64,000 nucleotides of DNA, from NCBI RefSeq assembly GCF_008635795.1, contig NZ_VWRQ01000017.1:62001-126000 (forward strand), in the 5' to 3' direction. Below, in pieces: positions 50,320 through 59,569 of this stretch. The notes below the pieces were generated by a model that had not been told where the DNA came from, made no database searches, and worked only from the letters and a program-made list of their open reading frames with translations. Position numbers and translations under genes: made by a program. Position 1 is the first letter of the stretch. The number at the start of each line of letters is the position of its first letter. The DNA comes from Paenibacillus tepidiphilus. GTDB taxonomy: Bacteria > Bacillota > Bacilli > Paenibacillales > Paenibacillaceae.

Positions 50320-51300
50320 GTGAAAGCGCTCACGGAAAACGGTGTTACAGCAAATGAAAGCGTAACCCCCGCCCCACCTACAAAGCGGAAGAGTGGATTT
50401 TGGAAAAGCGTAGTACAACAAAAGTACTTGTATCTGATGTCGCTTCCATTTGTAATCTGGGTATTCATCTTCAGTTACCTGCCCTTGTGGGGATGGACGA
50501 TGGCATTTCAAAATTATAAGCCGGCCAAGTCCTTCGGCGAACAGAAATGGGTCGGACTGGACAACTTCAAAGAACTGTTTTCGGATGATCGTTTCTATCT
50601 CGTACTAAGAAATACGCTCGCGATGAGCGGGCTCGGACTGGTGTTCGGGTTTGTCGTACCGATCCTGTTCGCGGTATTGCTCAACGAACTCAAGGGCAGC
50701 CTGTTCAAACGGACCGTACAGACGGTATCCTACCTGCCCCACTTTGTATCCTGGGTAGTTGTCGGGGGCCTCGTCTACAAGATGCTCGCCATTGAAGGCG
50801 GGGGTGTCAACGATCTTCTCCTGTGGCTGAACATTATTGATGAACCGATTCAATTCATGGCCCAGCCGAAGATGTTCTGGGGAATTGTAACGGTATCGGA
50901 TCTCTGGAAGGAAACCGGCTGGAATGCCATCATCTATTTGGCGGCAATTACCGGTATCGACAAAGAGCTGTATGAAGCTGCTAAAGTCGACGGAGCCGGA
51001 AGAATTAAGCAGATGTTCCACATTACCTTGCCGGGTATCCGTACCACCATCACCGTTCTGCTGATCATGTCGATCGGCCACATGGTCTCGACAGGCTTCG
51101 AGAAGCAGTTCCAGCTCACCAACAGCCTGTTAACCGATTACTCTGAAGTACTTGATTTGTATGCGCTTAATTACGGCATTAAAATTGCCCGGTTCTCATA
51201 TGGTACCGCAATCAGTATGTTCACCTCAGTGGTCAGTGTCATCCTGCTGCTTATCGCCAACGGTGTATCTAAGAAACTTACTAAAGAGAGCATTATGTAA
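50320..51300 (+). CDS. ABC sugar permease, LplB type
   Basis: A 326-residue permease of the carbohydrate-uptake CUT1 class. After a 30-residue lead the first helix is YLYLMSLPFVIWVFIFSYLP, and the coupling loop reads ELYEAAKVDGAGRIKQMFHI. The GTG at 50320 is the only start with a nearby ribosome site (AAGGGGGAATATT). A cre-like site TGAAAGCGCTCACG lies exactly over the start codon (50321-50334), so CcpA would block elongation here. It is 16 bases before the second permease gene. The ATPase is not in the locus, as usual for CUT1 importers that share MsmX. Confidence 0.93.
   Translation: MKALTENGVTANESVTPAPPTKRKSGFWKSVVQQKYLYLMSLPFVIWVFIFSYLPLWGWTMAFQNYKPAKSFGEQKWVGLDNFKELFSDDRFYLVLRNTLAMSGLGLVFGFVVPILFAVLLNELKGSLFKRTVQTVSYLPHFVSWVVVGGLVYKMLAIEGGGVNDLLLWLNIIDEPIQFMAQPKMFWGIVTVSDLWKETGWNAIIYLAAITGIDKELYEAAKVDGAGRIKQMFHITLPGIRTTITVLLIMSIGHMVSTGFEKQFQLTNSLLTDYSEVLDLYALNYGIKIARFSYGTAISMFTSVVSVILLLIANGVSKKLTKESIM
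50321..50334 (+). promoter_or_regulatory. cre-like site at the permease start codon
   Basis: TGAAAGCGCTCACG matches the CcpA consensus at 13 of 14 positions. Confidence 0.6.
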
Positions 51301-51315
51301 AGGAGGGGTCCTAAA

Positions 51316-52215
51316 GTGGCAGCTAAAGCTTTTGAACTGAAAAAGTCCGAACGGGCATTTGATATCTTTCTGTACATCTTCCTGGGAATTGTCATGATTG
51401 TGACGCTTTATCCCTTCTTGAACGTGCTGGCAATTTCCTTCAATGATTCTACGGATACCGTCCGCGGCGGCATTACCATCTGGCCGCGGGAATGGACACT
51501 GGATAATTACAAACGAATCTTCAGCTATACCGGCCTGATTCAAGGCTTTAAAGTTTCGGTAATGCGTACAGTAGTCGGTACACTGCTGGGACTGATCAGC
51601 GCCTCGATGCTGGCGTTCACGCTCAGCCGTCCGGAATTCAGAGCAAGAAAGCTCTTCTCTTACTTCCTGATTCTGACCATGTACTTCTCCGGTGGTATGG
51701 TACCGGCGTACATCCTGATGAGAGACCTGAACCTGATCGGCACCTTCTGGATTTACGTTCTGCCGGGTGCAGTATCCGCCTTTAACGTATTCATCATCCG
51801 TTCCTTCATGGATGGTCTGCCGTTTGCCCTGCAGGAATCAGCTAAGCTGGACGGCGCCAATGACTTCAAAATTTTCTACAAGATTATTCTACCGCTCTGT
51901 AAGCCGGTACTGGCCACAGTCACGCTCTTCCTGGCGGTGGGTCAATGGAATGAATGGTTTACAACATATCTGTATAACGGTAACAAGTCGCATCTGACTA
52001 CGCTGCAATACGAGCTGATGAAGGTGCTCGCGACAACGAATCAGGGTAGCGGCATGACCAACTCCAATGACCTGGCTAACCAGATGGCGCAGGTATCACC
52101 GGAATCAATCAAGATGGCTATTACCATTGTCGTTACAGTACCAATTCTCGTCGTATACCCGTTCTTGCAGAAATACTTTGTCAGCGGGATGACTCTGGGT
52201 GCGGTTAAGGCGTAA
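51316..52215 (+). CDS. ABC sugar permease, YtcP type
   Basis: A 299-residue CUT1 permease, partner of the preceding gene. It starts with AERAFDIFLYIFLGIVMIV-like membrane sequence, contains YFSGGMVPAYILMRDLNLIGT typical of the YtcP/LplC group, and the coupling loop LQESAKLDGANDFKIFYKII. It ends ...YFVSGMTLGAVKA, also typical. The GTG at 51316 follows AGGAGGGGTCCTAAA. The binding-protein gene comes next after a 225-base gap with its own promoter. Confidence 0.93.
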   Translation: MAAKAFELKKSERAFDIFLYIFLGIVMIVTLYPFLNVLAISFNDSTDTVRGGITIWPREWTLDNYKRIFSYTGLIQGFKVSVMRTVVGTLLGLISASMLAFTLSRPEFRARKLFSYFLILTMYFSGGMVPAYILMRDLNLIGTFWIYVLPGAVSAFNVFIIRSFMDGLPFALQESAKLDGANDFKIFYKIILPLCKPVLATVTLFLAVGQWNEWFTTYLYNGNKSHLTTLQYELMKVLATTNQGSGMTNSNDLANQMAQVSPESIKMAITIVVTVPILVVYPFLQKYFVSGMTLGAVKA

Positions 52216-52249
52216 GGTTTGTTATTAAGCAATCAAGCTATAATAGGCA

Positions 52250-52298
52250 TGGGAACGCATTGCTGATCCGGCACATTCGGATTGGGACAGCGTTCCCA
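52250..52298 (+). terminator. Hairpin after the permease pair
   Basis: TGGGAACGC pairs perfectly with GCGTTCCCA, with an inner ATCCG/CGGAT helix. There is no T-run, so it may be an mRNA-stabilising or partial stop element. Confidence 0.5.
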
Positions 52299-52356
52299 CC
52301 CTAATCCGCTTAAGCAGATGCGAAAAGTAAGTGAACAATAATTCTTGTTGTAGTGG

Positions 52357-52384
52357 TTTTGCAAGCGCTAACAATGGTATACTC
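52357..52384 (+). promoter_or_regulatory. Promoter with overlapping cre for the binding-protein gene
   Basis: TTTTGC (52357-52362) and TATACT (52379-52384) with a 16-base spacer. The cre-like TGCAAGCGCTAACA (52360-52373; 13 of 14 matches) overlaps the -35 and spacer, so CcpA would repress it. Confidence 0.6.
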
Positions 52385-52440
52385 AGGACCTTCCTGATTA
52401 TGCATAGATGCTTTACACAATTATTCAAGGGGGAGAACAA

Positions 52441-54189
52441 ATGAACCGCAAGAGTACAAAAACAGTCTTCACACTGATGCTTCTCAGCACGATGCTGATC
52501 GCCGGATGTGGCGGCAACAATAACAATGCGGCCAACAATGCTGCGAACAGCGGCAATACAGGCACCAACACAGGTAGCGAAGCAGCCGGCAACAACGCCG
52601 CTGCCGAGGATACAAGCCCGATGACGATTACCTTCTTCGGCGCTGACACCAGCCCGAATTGGAACAACATGCAGGACGACGTCGGTAAAGCCATTACCGA
52701 GAAGACAGGCGTAACTATTGAAGCGGAATATGACGTGGCCAGCGGCGGCGGAGAGGACAAGATCTCTCTGATGGCGGCAAGTGCTGACATGCCTGACCTT
52801 ATTTTCGCCAAAGGTAACCTGGGCAAGCTGATTGATGCAGGAATGGTCCTGGATCTGACAGACCTGATCGAGGAACATGCGCCGAACATGAAGAAGCTGT
52901 TCAGCGAAAACATGAACCGTCTGAAATACAGCAACGAAGACCAGGCTATCTACTCCATTCCAACCAATGCCGGTGTAAATCAACAGAGCTTTGACGCTAC
53001 CGGTGGTTTTGAACTCCAGCACCGCGTATTGAAAGAGCTGGGCTATCCGGAAATCCGCACCACAGCTGATTTCGAAAAGGCGCTTAAGGATTATGTTGCT
53101 CTGCATCCTGAGACCGACGGTCAGCCGACCATTCCGCTGACGCTGAATGCAGATGACTGGAAGATTATGATTACGGTTACTAACCCAGCGTTTATTTCAA
53201 CCGGCCTGCCGGACGACGGTGAATACTACATCAATCCGGAAAACTATGAAGCTCAGCTGCACTACAAACGTCCGGAAGAAAAAGAATATTTCCGTTGGCT
53301 GAACGGTCTGTATGCCCAAGGCCTCCTGGACAAAGACACCTTCGTACAGAAGGATGACCAATACAAAGCCAAGATTGCAAGCGGCCGCGTACTGGGCCTG
53401 ATTTCTCAGGAATGGGAATACCAGGATGCTGAGAATGCTCTGAAATCCGCCGGCAAGCATGACTACACTTATGCTCATTTCCCGGTAACCATGTCTGAGG
53501 AATATCAAGATCATTCCTTCCAGCAAACAGGTATCGACGGCTATGGTCTGGCTATCTCGGCTGAAGCCAAAGATCCGGTCCGCATCATCAAATTCCTGGA
53601 CTGGATGGCTTCCGAAGAAGGTCAAGTGCTCAGAAACTGGGGTATTGAAGGCAAGCATTACACCGTAAACGCTGATGGCGTCCGTGAAGTGCCGGCCGAA
53701 ATCAAAGACAGAAAAGTAAATGATGTCAACAACTTCACCAAAGAATCCGGTATCGGCCTGTACGGCGTATTCGGCGCTAAATATGGCGACGGCGTGAAGG
53801 ATTCCACCGGCAACTACTATACTACAAGCTTCCCGGAAGAAATCGTAGCTTCCTACTCTGATGTTGAGAAAGAGTCGCTTGCTGCTTATAAAGCAACTAC
53901 CTGGAAGGATCTGTTCCCGGCTGAAGATGCGTTCCCAACCAAGGAATGGGGCGCTCTGTACAACATGCCGACTCCTACTGACGGCCAATATCAAGTAATC
54001 TACCAGAAGACACAGGATATTATCCGCAAACGTATTCCAGAAGCAATCCTGTCTGCACCGGCAGATTTCGACAAAGTGTATGATGCGTTCCTGGCTGAGC
54101 TGGACAAAGCCGGCGCTAAGGACATGGAAGCCGAGTACACTGGACTCGTGAAGCAGAGAGTTGAACTCTGGACTGGAAAAGACCTGTAA
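52441..54189 (+). CDS. Oligosaccharide-binding lipoprotein, LplA type
   Basis: A 582-residue extracellular binding protein. The signal ends in the lipobox LIAGC, followed by a long Asn/Gly linker. The fold is that of the large LplA-type CUT1 binding proteins (typically 500-600 residues): ITFFGADTSPNWNNMQDDV, MAASADMPDLIFAKGNLGKL and SIPTNAGVNQQ are visible. AAGGGGGAGAACAA precedes ATG 52441. The separate promoter and cre suggest higher expression than the permeases, as is common for binding proteins. The ligand may be a fucosylated or related plant/host glycan because a GH95 enzyme follows. Confidence 0.92.
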   Translation: MNRKSTKTVFTLMLLSTMLIAGCGGNNNNAANNAANSGNTGTNTGSEAAGNNAAAEDTSPMTITFFGADTSPNWNNMQDDVGKAITEKTGVTIEAEYDVASGGGEDKISLMAASADMPDLIFAKGNLGKLIDAGMVLDLTDLIEEHAPNMKKLFSENMNRLKYSNEDQAIYSIPTNAGVNQQSFDATGGFELQHRVLKELGYPEIRTTADFEKALKDYVALHPETDGQPTIPLTLNADDWKIMITVTNPAFISTGLPDDGEYYINPENYEAQLHYKRPEEKEYFRWLNGLYAQGLLDKDTFVQKDDQYKAKIASGRVLGLISQEWEYQDAENALKSAGKHDYTYAHFPVTMSEEYQDHSFQQTGIDGYGLAISAEAKDPVRIIKFLDWMASEEGQVLRNWGIEGKHYTVNADGVREVPAEIKDRKVNDVNNFTKESGIGLYGVFGAKYGDGVKDSTGNYYTTSFPEEIVASYSDVEKESLAAYKATTWKDLFPAEDAFPTKEWGALYNMPTPTDGQYQVIYQKTQDIIRKRIPEAILSAPADFDKVYDAFLAELDKAGAKDMEAEYTGLVKQRVELWTGKDL

Positions 54190-54226
54190 GGGTTGATTCG
54201 GAGCGGTTCTAATGAATGAAAGAAAT

Positions 54227-54257
54227 GCAAAGGCCCGACCTCGGTCAGGGCCTTTGC
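54227..54257 (+). terminator. Terminator after the binding-protein gene
   Basis: GCAAAGGCCC (54227-54236) pairs perfectly with GGGCCTTTGC (54248-54257). It lies before the GH95 gene, so that gene needs read-through or its own promoter. Confidence 0.75.
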
Positions 54258-54293
54258 TGTATTCACAAGACACTCTTCAGGGAGGACAGAAAG

Positions 54294-56669
54294 ATGAGCG
54301 GAGAGACTTCAGGCTACAGCTGGAAATTAAAATACAATCAGCCGGCGGTGGAATGGGAAGAGGCACTGCCCCTGGGCAACGGGCATATGGGAGCCATGGT
54401 GTTTGGCGGAGTGGAGCGGGAACGGCTGCAGCTCAATGAAGACACACTGTGGTCCGGATTTCCGCGCGACACCAATAATTATGAAGCGCTGCGCTATCTG
54501 GGCAGAGTGCGCTCCATGCTGGCCGAGGGACGCTACGCGGAAGCTGAAGAATTAGTTAACGCCAAGATGCTTGGCGTCAATTGTCAGGCATACATGCCGC
54601 TGGGGGACCTGTTCATCGAGCATCTGGAGGCCACTGCCGTCAGCGGATATACGAGGGAGCTTGACCTCGACAGCGGAATCGCCAAAGTGGCATACCGGAG
54701 CGGGGCGGACGGGTTTACCCGCGAAGCTTTTATCAGCGTACCCGATGATGTTGCTGTAGTTAAGCTTGCCAGCGAGGTCAAAGGCGGTCTGCAGGCGGCA
54801 CTGTCACTCAGCAGCGAATTGAAGGCTTCGGCTGAATTTGATGGAGAATATTTGGTGCTGAAAGGCTGCGCACCGACACATATCGCCGATAATTATCACC
54901 GGGACCATCCGGGGGCAATATTGTACGAAGATGGTTTGGGTATGCGTTTTGAGCTTCACTTGCAAGTGTTAGCCAACGGCGGAAGCGTTGAGTACGCTGA
55001 CGGCAGGCTGGTAATCTCCGGTGCGGACGAAGCGCTGCTGCTGCTTGCCTCTGGAACCAATTACAAGGAAATGAAGCAGCGGGCAAGCCATCTGGCGGAG
55101 GTCCCGGCGGGCGGAACTGCTGACATTGCCGCTGACTGCCGGCAGCGGCTGGCAGCGGCTGCAGCCCGTCCTTACGCAGAGCTCCGCGAGCGGCATATGG
55201 CCGATCACCGGGAGCTGTTCCGCCGCGTTGCGCTTGATCTCGGCGGACAGGACAAGGCTGAGCTGCCGACGGACGAGCGGCTGACTGCTTACCAGGCTGG
55301 AGCGGAGGACCCGCAGCTGGAGGCGCTGCTGTTCCAGTATGGACGTTATCTGCTGATCGCCAGCTCCCGCCCGGGGACCCAGGCAGCCAATCTGCAGGGC
55401 ATCTGGAATCAGCATGTCACCCCTCCATGGAACAGCAACTATACGACCAATATCAATACCCAAATGAACTATTGGCTGGCCGAGGTCGCCAATCTGCATG
55501 AATGCCACGAACCGCTCATGGATTTCATCCGCGAGGCCAGTGAGACGGGAGCCCGCACGGCCAGGGTGCATTACGGTGCCCGTGGCTGGGTAGCCCACCA
55601 CAATGTGGACCTGTGGCGCAGCACGGTGCCGTCGGGCGGAGATGCCAGCTGGGCGTTCTGGCCGATGGGCGGCGTGTGGCTGAGCCGCCATCTCTGGGAG
55701 CATTATTTGTATGCGCCGGACCGGGCCTTCCTCGAAGAGAGGGCTTATCCGCTGATGAAAGGCGCGGCCTTGTTTGCCCTCGACTGGCTGGTAGAGGACG
55801 CAGACGGTCTGCTCGTAACCAGCCCGTCGACCTCGCCGGAGAACCGCTTCCTGGATGCGGAAGGCAGACCTTGCAGTGTATCCACGGGCACAGCGATGGA
55901 TATGACCTTAATCCGCGAGCTGTTCGGTCATTGTATCGAAGCGGCTGCGCTGCTGGATGCCGATGCGGAGTTCCGGCAGCTGCTGGAGGAGGCGCTCCCG
56001 CGTCTGGCACCGCTGCAGGTCGGTGCAGACGGGCGTCTGCTGGAGTGGAGTGAGCCATTCGCAGAGTCCGAGCCCGGTCACCGCCATGTCTCCCATCTGT
56101 ATGGCTTATACCCGGGGACACTGATCAATGAGCTGGAAACGCCGGAGCTGCTCGAAGCGAGCCGGCGTTCACTGGCGCACCGCATTGCTTCTGGAGGCGG
56201 GCATACCGGCTGGAGCTGCGCCTGGCTGATCAATCTCTATGCGCGGCTGAAGGACGGAGAAGCCGCCTACGGCTTTGTCCGTACGCTGCTTACCCGCTCG
56301 ATCTACCCGAACCTGTTCGATGCCCATCCGCCGTTCCAGATCGACGGCAATTTCGGGGCAGCGGCGGGGATCGCCGAGATGCTGCTGCAGAGCCATCTGG
56401 ACGTGCTTTGCTTACTTCCGGCGCTTCCTGCAGGCTGGAAGAACGGCAAGGTCACAGGGCTCAAGGCCCGCGGCGGCCTTACGGTCGATATCGAGTGGCA
56501 GGGAAGCCGGCTGGTCACCGCGCGGATTGCCGCCGCGCATGACGGAGTATGCCGCCTGAATTATGCCCTTGGACTGAAGGTGCTGCTGGCGGACGGCAGC
56601 GTAGTGCCAGGAGAACAACCGCTTGAGCTTCAGGCGGGAGAGGTGTACATCGTAACGGTAAACGCATAA
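54294..56669 (+). CDS. GH95-family alpha-L-fucosidase
   Basis: A 791-residue glycoside hydrolase without signal peptide, so probably cytoplasmic and acting on imported oligosaccharides. The GH95 N-terminus is WEEALPLGNGHMGAMVFGG then ERLQLNEDTLWSG; the catalytic (alpha/alpha)6 barrel shows GIWNQHVTPPWNSNYTTNIN, with NIN the paired catalytic asparagines, TSPSTSPENRF with the acid glutamate, and QIDGNFGAAAGIAEML with the distal aspartate. I chose ATG 54294, preceded by AGGGAGGACAGAAAG, over an upstream in-frame ATG that lies in the terminator. The family includes alpha-1,2-L-fucosidases and some alpha-L-galactosidases. Confidence 0.93.
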   Translation: MSGETSGYSWKLKYNQPAVEWEEALPLGNGHMGAMVFGGVERERLQLNEDTLWSGFPRDTNNYEALRYLGRVRSMLAEGRYAEAEELVNAKMLGVNCQAYMPLGDLFIEHLEATAVSGYTRELDLDSGIAKVAYRSGADGFTREAFISVPDDVAVVKLASEVKGGLQAALSLSSELKASAEFDGEYLVLKGCAPTHIADNYHRDHPGAILYEDGLGMRFELHLQVLANGGSVEYADGRLVISGADEALLLLASGTNYKEMKQRASHLAEVPAGGTADIAADCRQRLAAAAARPYAELRERHMADHRELFRRVALDLGGQDKAELPTDERLTAYQAGAEDPQLEALLFQYGRYLLIASSRPGTQAANLQGIWNQHVTPPWNSNYTTNINTQMNYWLAEVANLHECHEPLMDFIREASETGARTARVHYGARGWVAHHNVDLWRSTVPSGGDASWAFWPMGGVWLSRHLWEHYLYAPDRAFLEERAYPLMKGAALFALDWLVEDADGLLVTSPSTSPENRFLDAEGRPCSVSTGTAMDMTLIRELFGHCIEAAALLDADAEFRQLLEEALPRLAPLQVGADGRLLEWSEPFAESEPGHRHVSHLYGLYPGTLINELETPELLEASRRSLAHRIASGGGHTGWSCAWLINLYARLKDGEAAYGFVRTLLTRSIYPNLFDAHPPFQIDGNFGAAAGIAEMLLQSHLDVLCLLPALPAGWKNGKVTGLKARGGLTVDIEWQGSRLVTARIAAAHDGVCRLNYALGLKVLLADGSVVPGEQPLELQAGEVYIVTVNA

Positions 56670-56685
56670 AGCTGAAGATGCAGTA

Positions 56686-56720
56686 CAGGCCAGCCGGGCA
56701 TAACCGGCTGGCCTGTTTGC
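56686..56720 (+). terminator. Terminator after the GH95 gene
   Basis: CAGGCCAGCCGG (56686-56697) pairs perfectly with CCGGCTGGCCTG (56704-56715), then TTT. Confidence 0.8.
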
Positions 56721-56957
56721 CGTGCTGATCCGCTGCAAGTGATCGGCAAGTAGAAAGAAATATCCTTATTACACGGGGGATTAAAGTGTAAGGAATCTTT
56801 TGCCGAGCCGATAATAAGGTATAGATGATTGCTTCGTTCTGCGCTGACGCCTGCATTGTTGCGGGATAAAGGTTGTACGGAGAGACTTAGCGGCATCTAC
56901 TATAACAGGCACTATCTGCTTACGGGCGATTATTGATGCAGGGGGCACGAAGGAATT

Positions 56958-58094
56958 ATGGGAAAAAGAAAGAGATCGCTGCTCAAGGCGGTTCTTGGAA
57001 GTATGCTGGTGTTCGGGGCGTTGCCGCCCGTGCTCTACTGGGGCTGGGATCAGGCCTATGCTGCCGATGCTGTAAAGCTTCGTTCGGTGAGTGAAATGGC
57101 CCAGAAGCTGACCGCTGCCATGGGGAACCGCCGGGAGACGATTGATTTTGTGTACGAAGGCAAGACGGCGGGCTTGAAGGCTCAGGTACAGAGCGCTATT
57201 GATAAAGCTATGGGAAGTGACCCTTACCTGTACTATACGGTAGACAATTATGCTTATTCATATCGGGGGAATTCCCGGTCGGCGAATGTAACGGTGAAGG
57301 TGAAGTACCGGGAAACGCAGCAGCAGACCGCTTACGTCAACCAGCGCGTAAAGCAGATTCTGCAGCAGATTATTACGCCCGGCATGAACAATCATCAGAA
57401 GATTAAGGCTATCCACGACTGGGTGGTGCTTCATTTGGAATATGACAATACGTACCGCAAGTATACGGCTTATGAAGGGCTTTCCAGCGGCAGCGCCGTA
57501 TGCCAGGGCTATTCCTTGCTGACCTACAAGCTGTTGCTCGGCGCAGGCATTCCGAACAAGATTGTGGAAGGAACGGCCCGGGCGGAAGGGAAGGCCGCAC
57601 AGACCCACGCGTGGAACCTGGTGCAGCTGGAAGGTGCATGGTACCATCTCGATACTACCTGGGATGATCCTGTTAACGGTGCTGAAGGAGAGATAAGCAC
57701 AGCCTACTATATGCGGACAGATGCCCAGATGCGCCGCGACCACAGCTGGAGCAAGCCTTATCCGGCGGCCGGTACGCTGTACGCCAAGACGCTGGCAGAT
57801 CTGGTAAGCCGGGGCGGGGCGGGCGCCGCCGCATATCAGCAGCTTCAGACGGAGCTCGACTACAGGCTGTACGAAGAAGAGCAGGTCGTTACTTCCGCCG
57901 CCGGCCTCAAACAGCTGGTCCAGCAATCAATGTCCGCCGGTGAGCAATCGCTGCTCTTCCGCTACCGGGGCGGCGAGAGTACGCTGAAGAGCGCGCTGCA
58001 GGAGCTGTACAGCCTTGGGCTGGAGCAGCTTTCCTACAGCAGCAGCCCGTTTGACAATACCGGCGATCTGAAGGTTTATATTACTTGGCAATAG
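56958..58094 (+). CDS. Secreted transglutaminase-like protein
   Basis: A 378-residue exported protein. The N-terminus has a basic start, a hydrophobic helix and AYAADA, a likely signal-peptidase site. The transglutaminase core holds the triad: C182 in GSAVCQGYSLLTYKLL, the histidine in THAWNLVQLEGAWYHLD and the aspartate in LDTTWDDP. An N-terminal region of about 110 residues precedes it, and a C-terminal part of about 110 residues follows. AAGGAATT precedes ATG 56958. Many such surface proteins act as cysteine proteases or peptide-linkers; the substrate is unknown. It stands alone with a terminator on its 3' side. Confidence 0.9.
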   Translation: MGKRKRSLLKAVLGSMLVFGALPPVLYWGWDQAYAADAVKLRSVSEMAQKLTAAMGNRRETIDFVYEGKTAGLKAQVQSAIDKAMGSDPYLYYTVDNYAYSYRGNSRSANVTVKVKYRETQQQTAYVNQRVKQILQQIITPGMNNHQKIKAIHDWVVLHLEYDNTYRKYTAYEGLSSGSAVCQGYSLLTYKLLLGAGIPNKIVEGTARAEGKAAQTHAWNLVQLEGAWYHLDTTWDDPVNGAEGEISTAYYMRTDAQMRRDHSWSKPYPAAGTLYAKTLADLVSRGGAGAAAYQQLQTELDYRLYEEEQVVTSAAGLKQLVQQSMSAGEQSLLFRYRGGESTLKSALQELYSLGLEQLSYSSSPFDNTGDLKVYITWQ

Positions 58095-58159
58095 GAGAGA
58101 AGCCGAGGCCAGGTTCGTCTTGTGAATAGGACAATTAAGGGAATGAGTGATTCATCCTA

Positions 58160-58215
58160 GGACAACAACGGCTGATCAAGACTTGGGAATAAGTCTTAGA
58201 CTGCCGCTGTTGTCC
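58160..58215. terminator. Long hairpin between convergent genes
   Basis: GGACAACAACGGC (58160-58172) pairs with GCCGCTGTTGTCC (58203-58215) with a single mismatch, plus an inner AAGACTT/AAGTCTT helix. It serves the transglutaminase gene and the amidase operon from opposite sides. Confidence 0.7.
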
Positions 58216-58261
58216 TTCAACTTATTATGAAGTATCTTGGCTCAGCCGCTTGGTAGCTCCG

Positions 58262-59569
58262 TTACAATAGTTGAGCTATTTGCTGAGCATGGTGCAGCAG
58301 GCTTTCGTCCTGTCCGAAATCGGCAATGCACTGGAAGCCAAGCGGCAATCCTTCTGCATGCCCTCCAGGGAGGCTGATTGTCGGCAATCCGGCGTATGTC
58401 CAGATCGCGGTCATGCCCGTAAAGCCGGTACGCCCGCCATGAAGCGGAGCCACATCTCCTTGGGCCGGAGAAATCCAGAGATCAATTCCTTGTGCGCGCC
58501 TTGCTTCAGACAGATCATCTCGCAAGCTGAGCTGTCCTCTGCGATAGCGATCCAGCTCTTCGGCAATGATGGTTCTTCCCTGCAGAATGGCTTGCCGGAC
58601 CGCCTCGCCATAACGCTCCCTGTGTTCTGCGAACCATGGCTCATGTACCTGGGCCATCTCACCCTGAACGAAACACAGCATGGCATCCCCATAAATGAAC
58701 TCGTCCTCCCATGGCATTTCGACTGTGCGAACCGTATACCCTGCTTGAATGAGCGCAGCTACCTGCTTCTCGAAGGCTAACCGAACCCCGTCACTCATAA
58801 GCTTCATATAGATACCGCTGGGGATACCGAGCACCGGCTTGCGACCCGGTTCAATCGGGTTTCTTCCTTGCCGGGGTGACACCCAGCCGGAAATGACATG
58901 AGGCGCAACCGAAGCCAATGAAGCGGCATCCGCAGTGAAGATTCCCACGGTATCGAACGACGGTGCCAGTAAAATCACGCCGTCCAGCGGGATACGGCCA
59001 TAGCTGGGCTTGAAGCCTGTAACTCCGCAGAAGGAGGCAGGCGCTGTCACCGATCGCAGTGTTTGGGTACCGACCGCTATAGGGCACATGCCGGATGCGA
59101 CGCATGCGGCCGAGCCCGCACTTGAACCGCCCGGCGTACGATCCGGTGCAGTGGGATTCCGGGTTGGAATCGGTCCCGCGTACGCGAACTCCTCTGTTAC
59201 GGTCTTGCCGGCGATCCATGCCCCTTGTTCACGAAGTCTCTGAATCAAACTGCCTTCGCGGGCTGTCAATGCAGATGAAGGTAGTCCGGAGCCCGCACCT
59301 GTAGGTAAGCCATCGGTATGGAACAAATCCTTGATGCCAATCGGCAGGCCGTAAAGTGGCGGTTTCGCTGCGCTTATGAACCGGTTCCGGACCCTTTCCA
59401 GCTCTCGCCGGATGCGCTCTTCCCGGTCTCTTTCCTCGACAAATGCGCGGACGGTAGGCTCCGCTAGGCGATACCGCTCCGAGTATCTGTTGAAGGCTGC
59501 GTCAAGAATGGTCTCCGGAGCCTGACTGAAATCCTCTGTCAGCTTCCAGTCTGCAGCAAGGACATCCAT
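58262..59569 (-). CDS. Amidase-signature enzyme with an altered nucleophile loop
   Basis: A 435-residue amidase-signature hydrolase, acting on an amide of unknown kind in the cytoplasm. The catalytic lysine is in PLYGLPIGIKDLF, the cis-serine in TPGGSSAGSAACVASG, and the nucleophile loop is GTQTLRSVTAPASFCG. Most family members have TGGS here; the two glycines that shape the oxyanion hole read LR, while the serine is kept. The ATG overlaps the stop of the preceding gene (TAATG), so the two proteins are made together. GatA-type tRNA function is unlikely because no gatB or gatC is near. Substrate unknown; it may be a dedicated partner of the HTH/F1-beta-like protein. Confidence 0.85.
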   Translation of the reverse strand: MDVLAADWKLTEDFSQAPETILDAAFNRYSERYRLAEPTVRAFVEERDREERIRRELERVRNRFISAAKPPLYGLPIGIKDLFHTDGLPTGAGSGLPSSALTAREGSLIQRLREQGAWIAGKTVTEEFAYAGPIPTRNPTAPDRTPGGSSAGSAACVASGMCPIAVGTQTLRSVTAPASFCGVTGFKPSYGRIPLDGVILLAPSFDTVGIFTADAASLASVAPHVISGWVSPRQGRNPIEPGRKPVLGIPSGIYMKLMSDGVRLAFEKQVAALIQAGYTVRTVEMPWEDEFIYGDAMLCFVQGEMAQVHEPWFAEHRERYGEAVRQAILQGRTIIAEELDRYRRGQLSLRDDLSEARRAQGIDLWISPAQGDVAPLHGGRTGFTGMTAIWTYAGLPTISLPGGHAEGLPLGFQCIADFGQDESLLHHAQQIAQLL

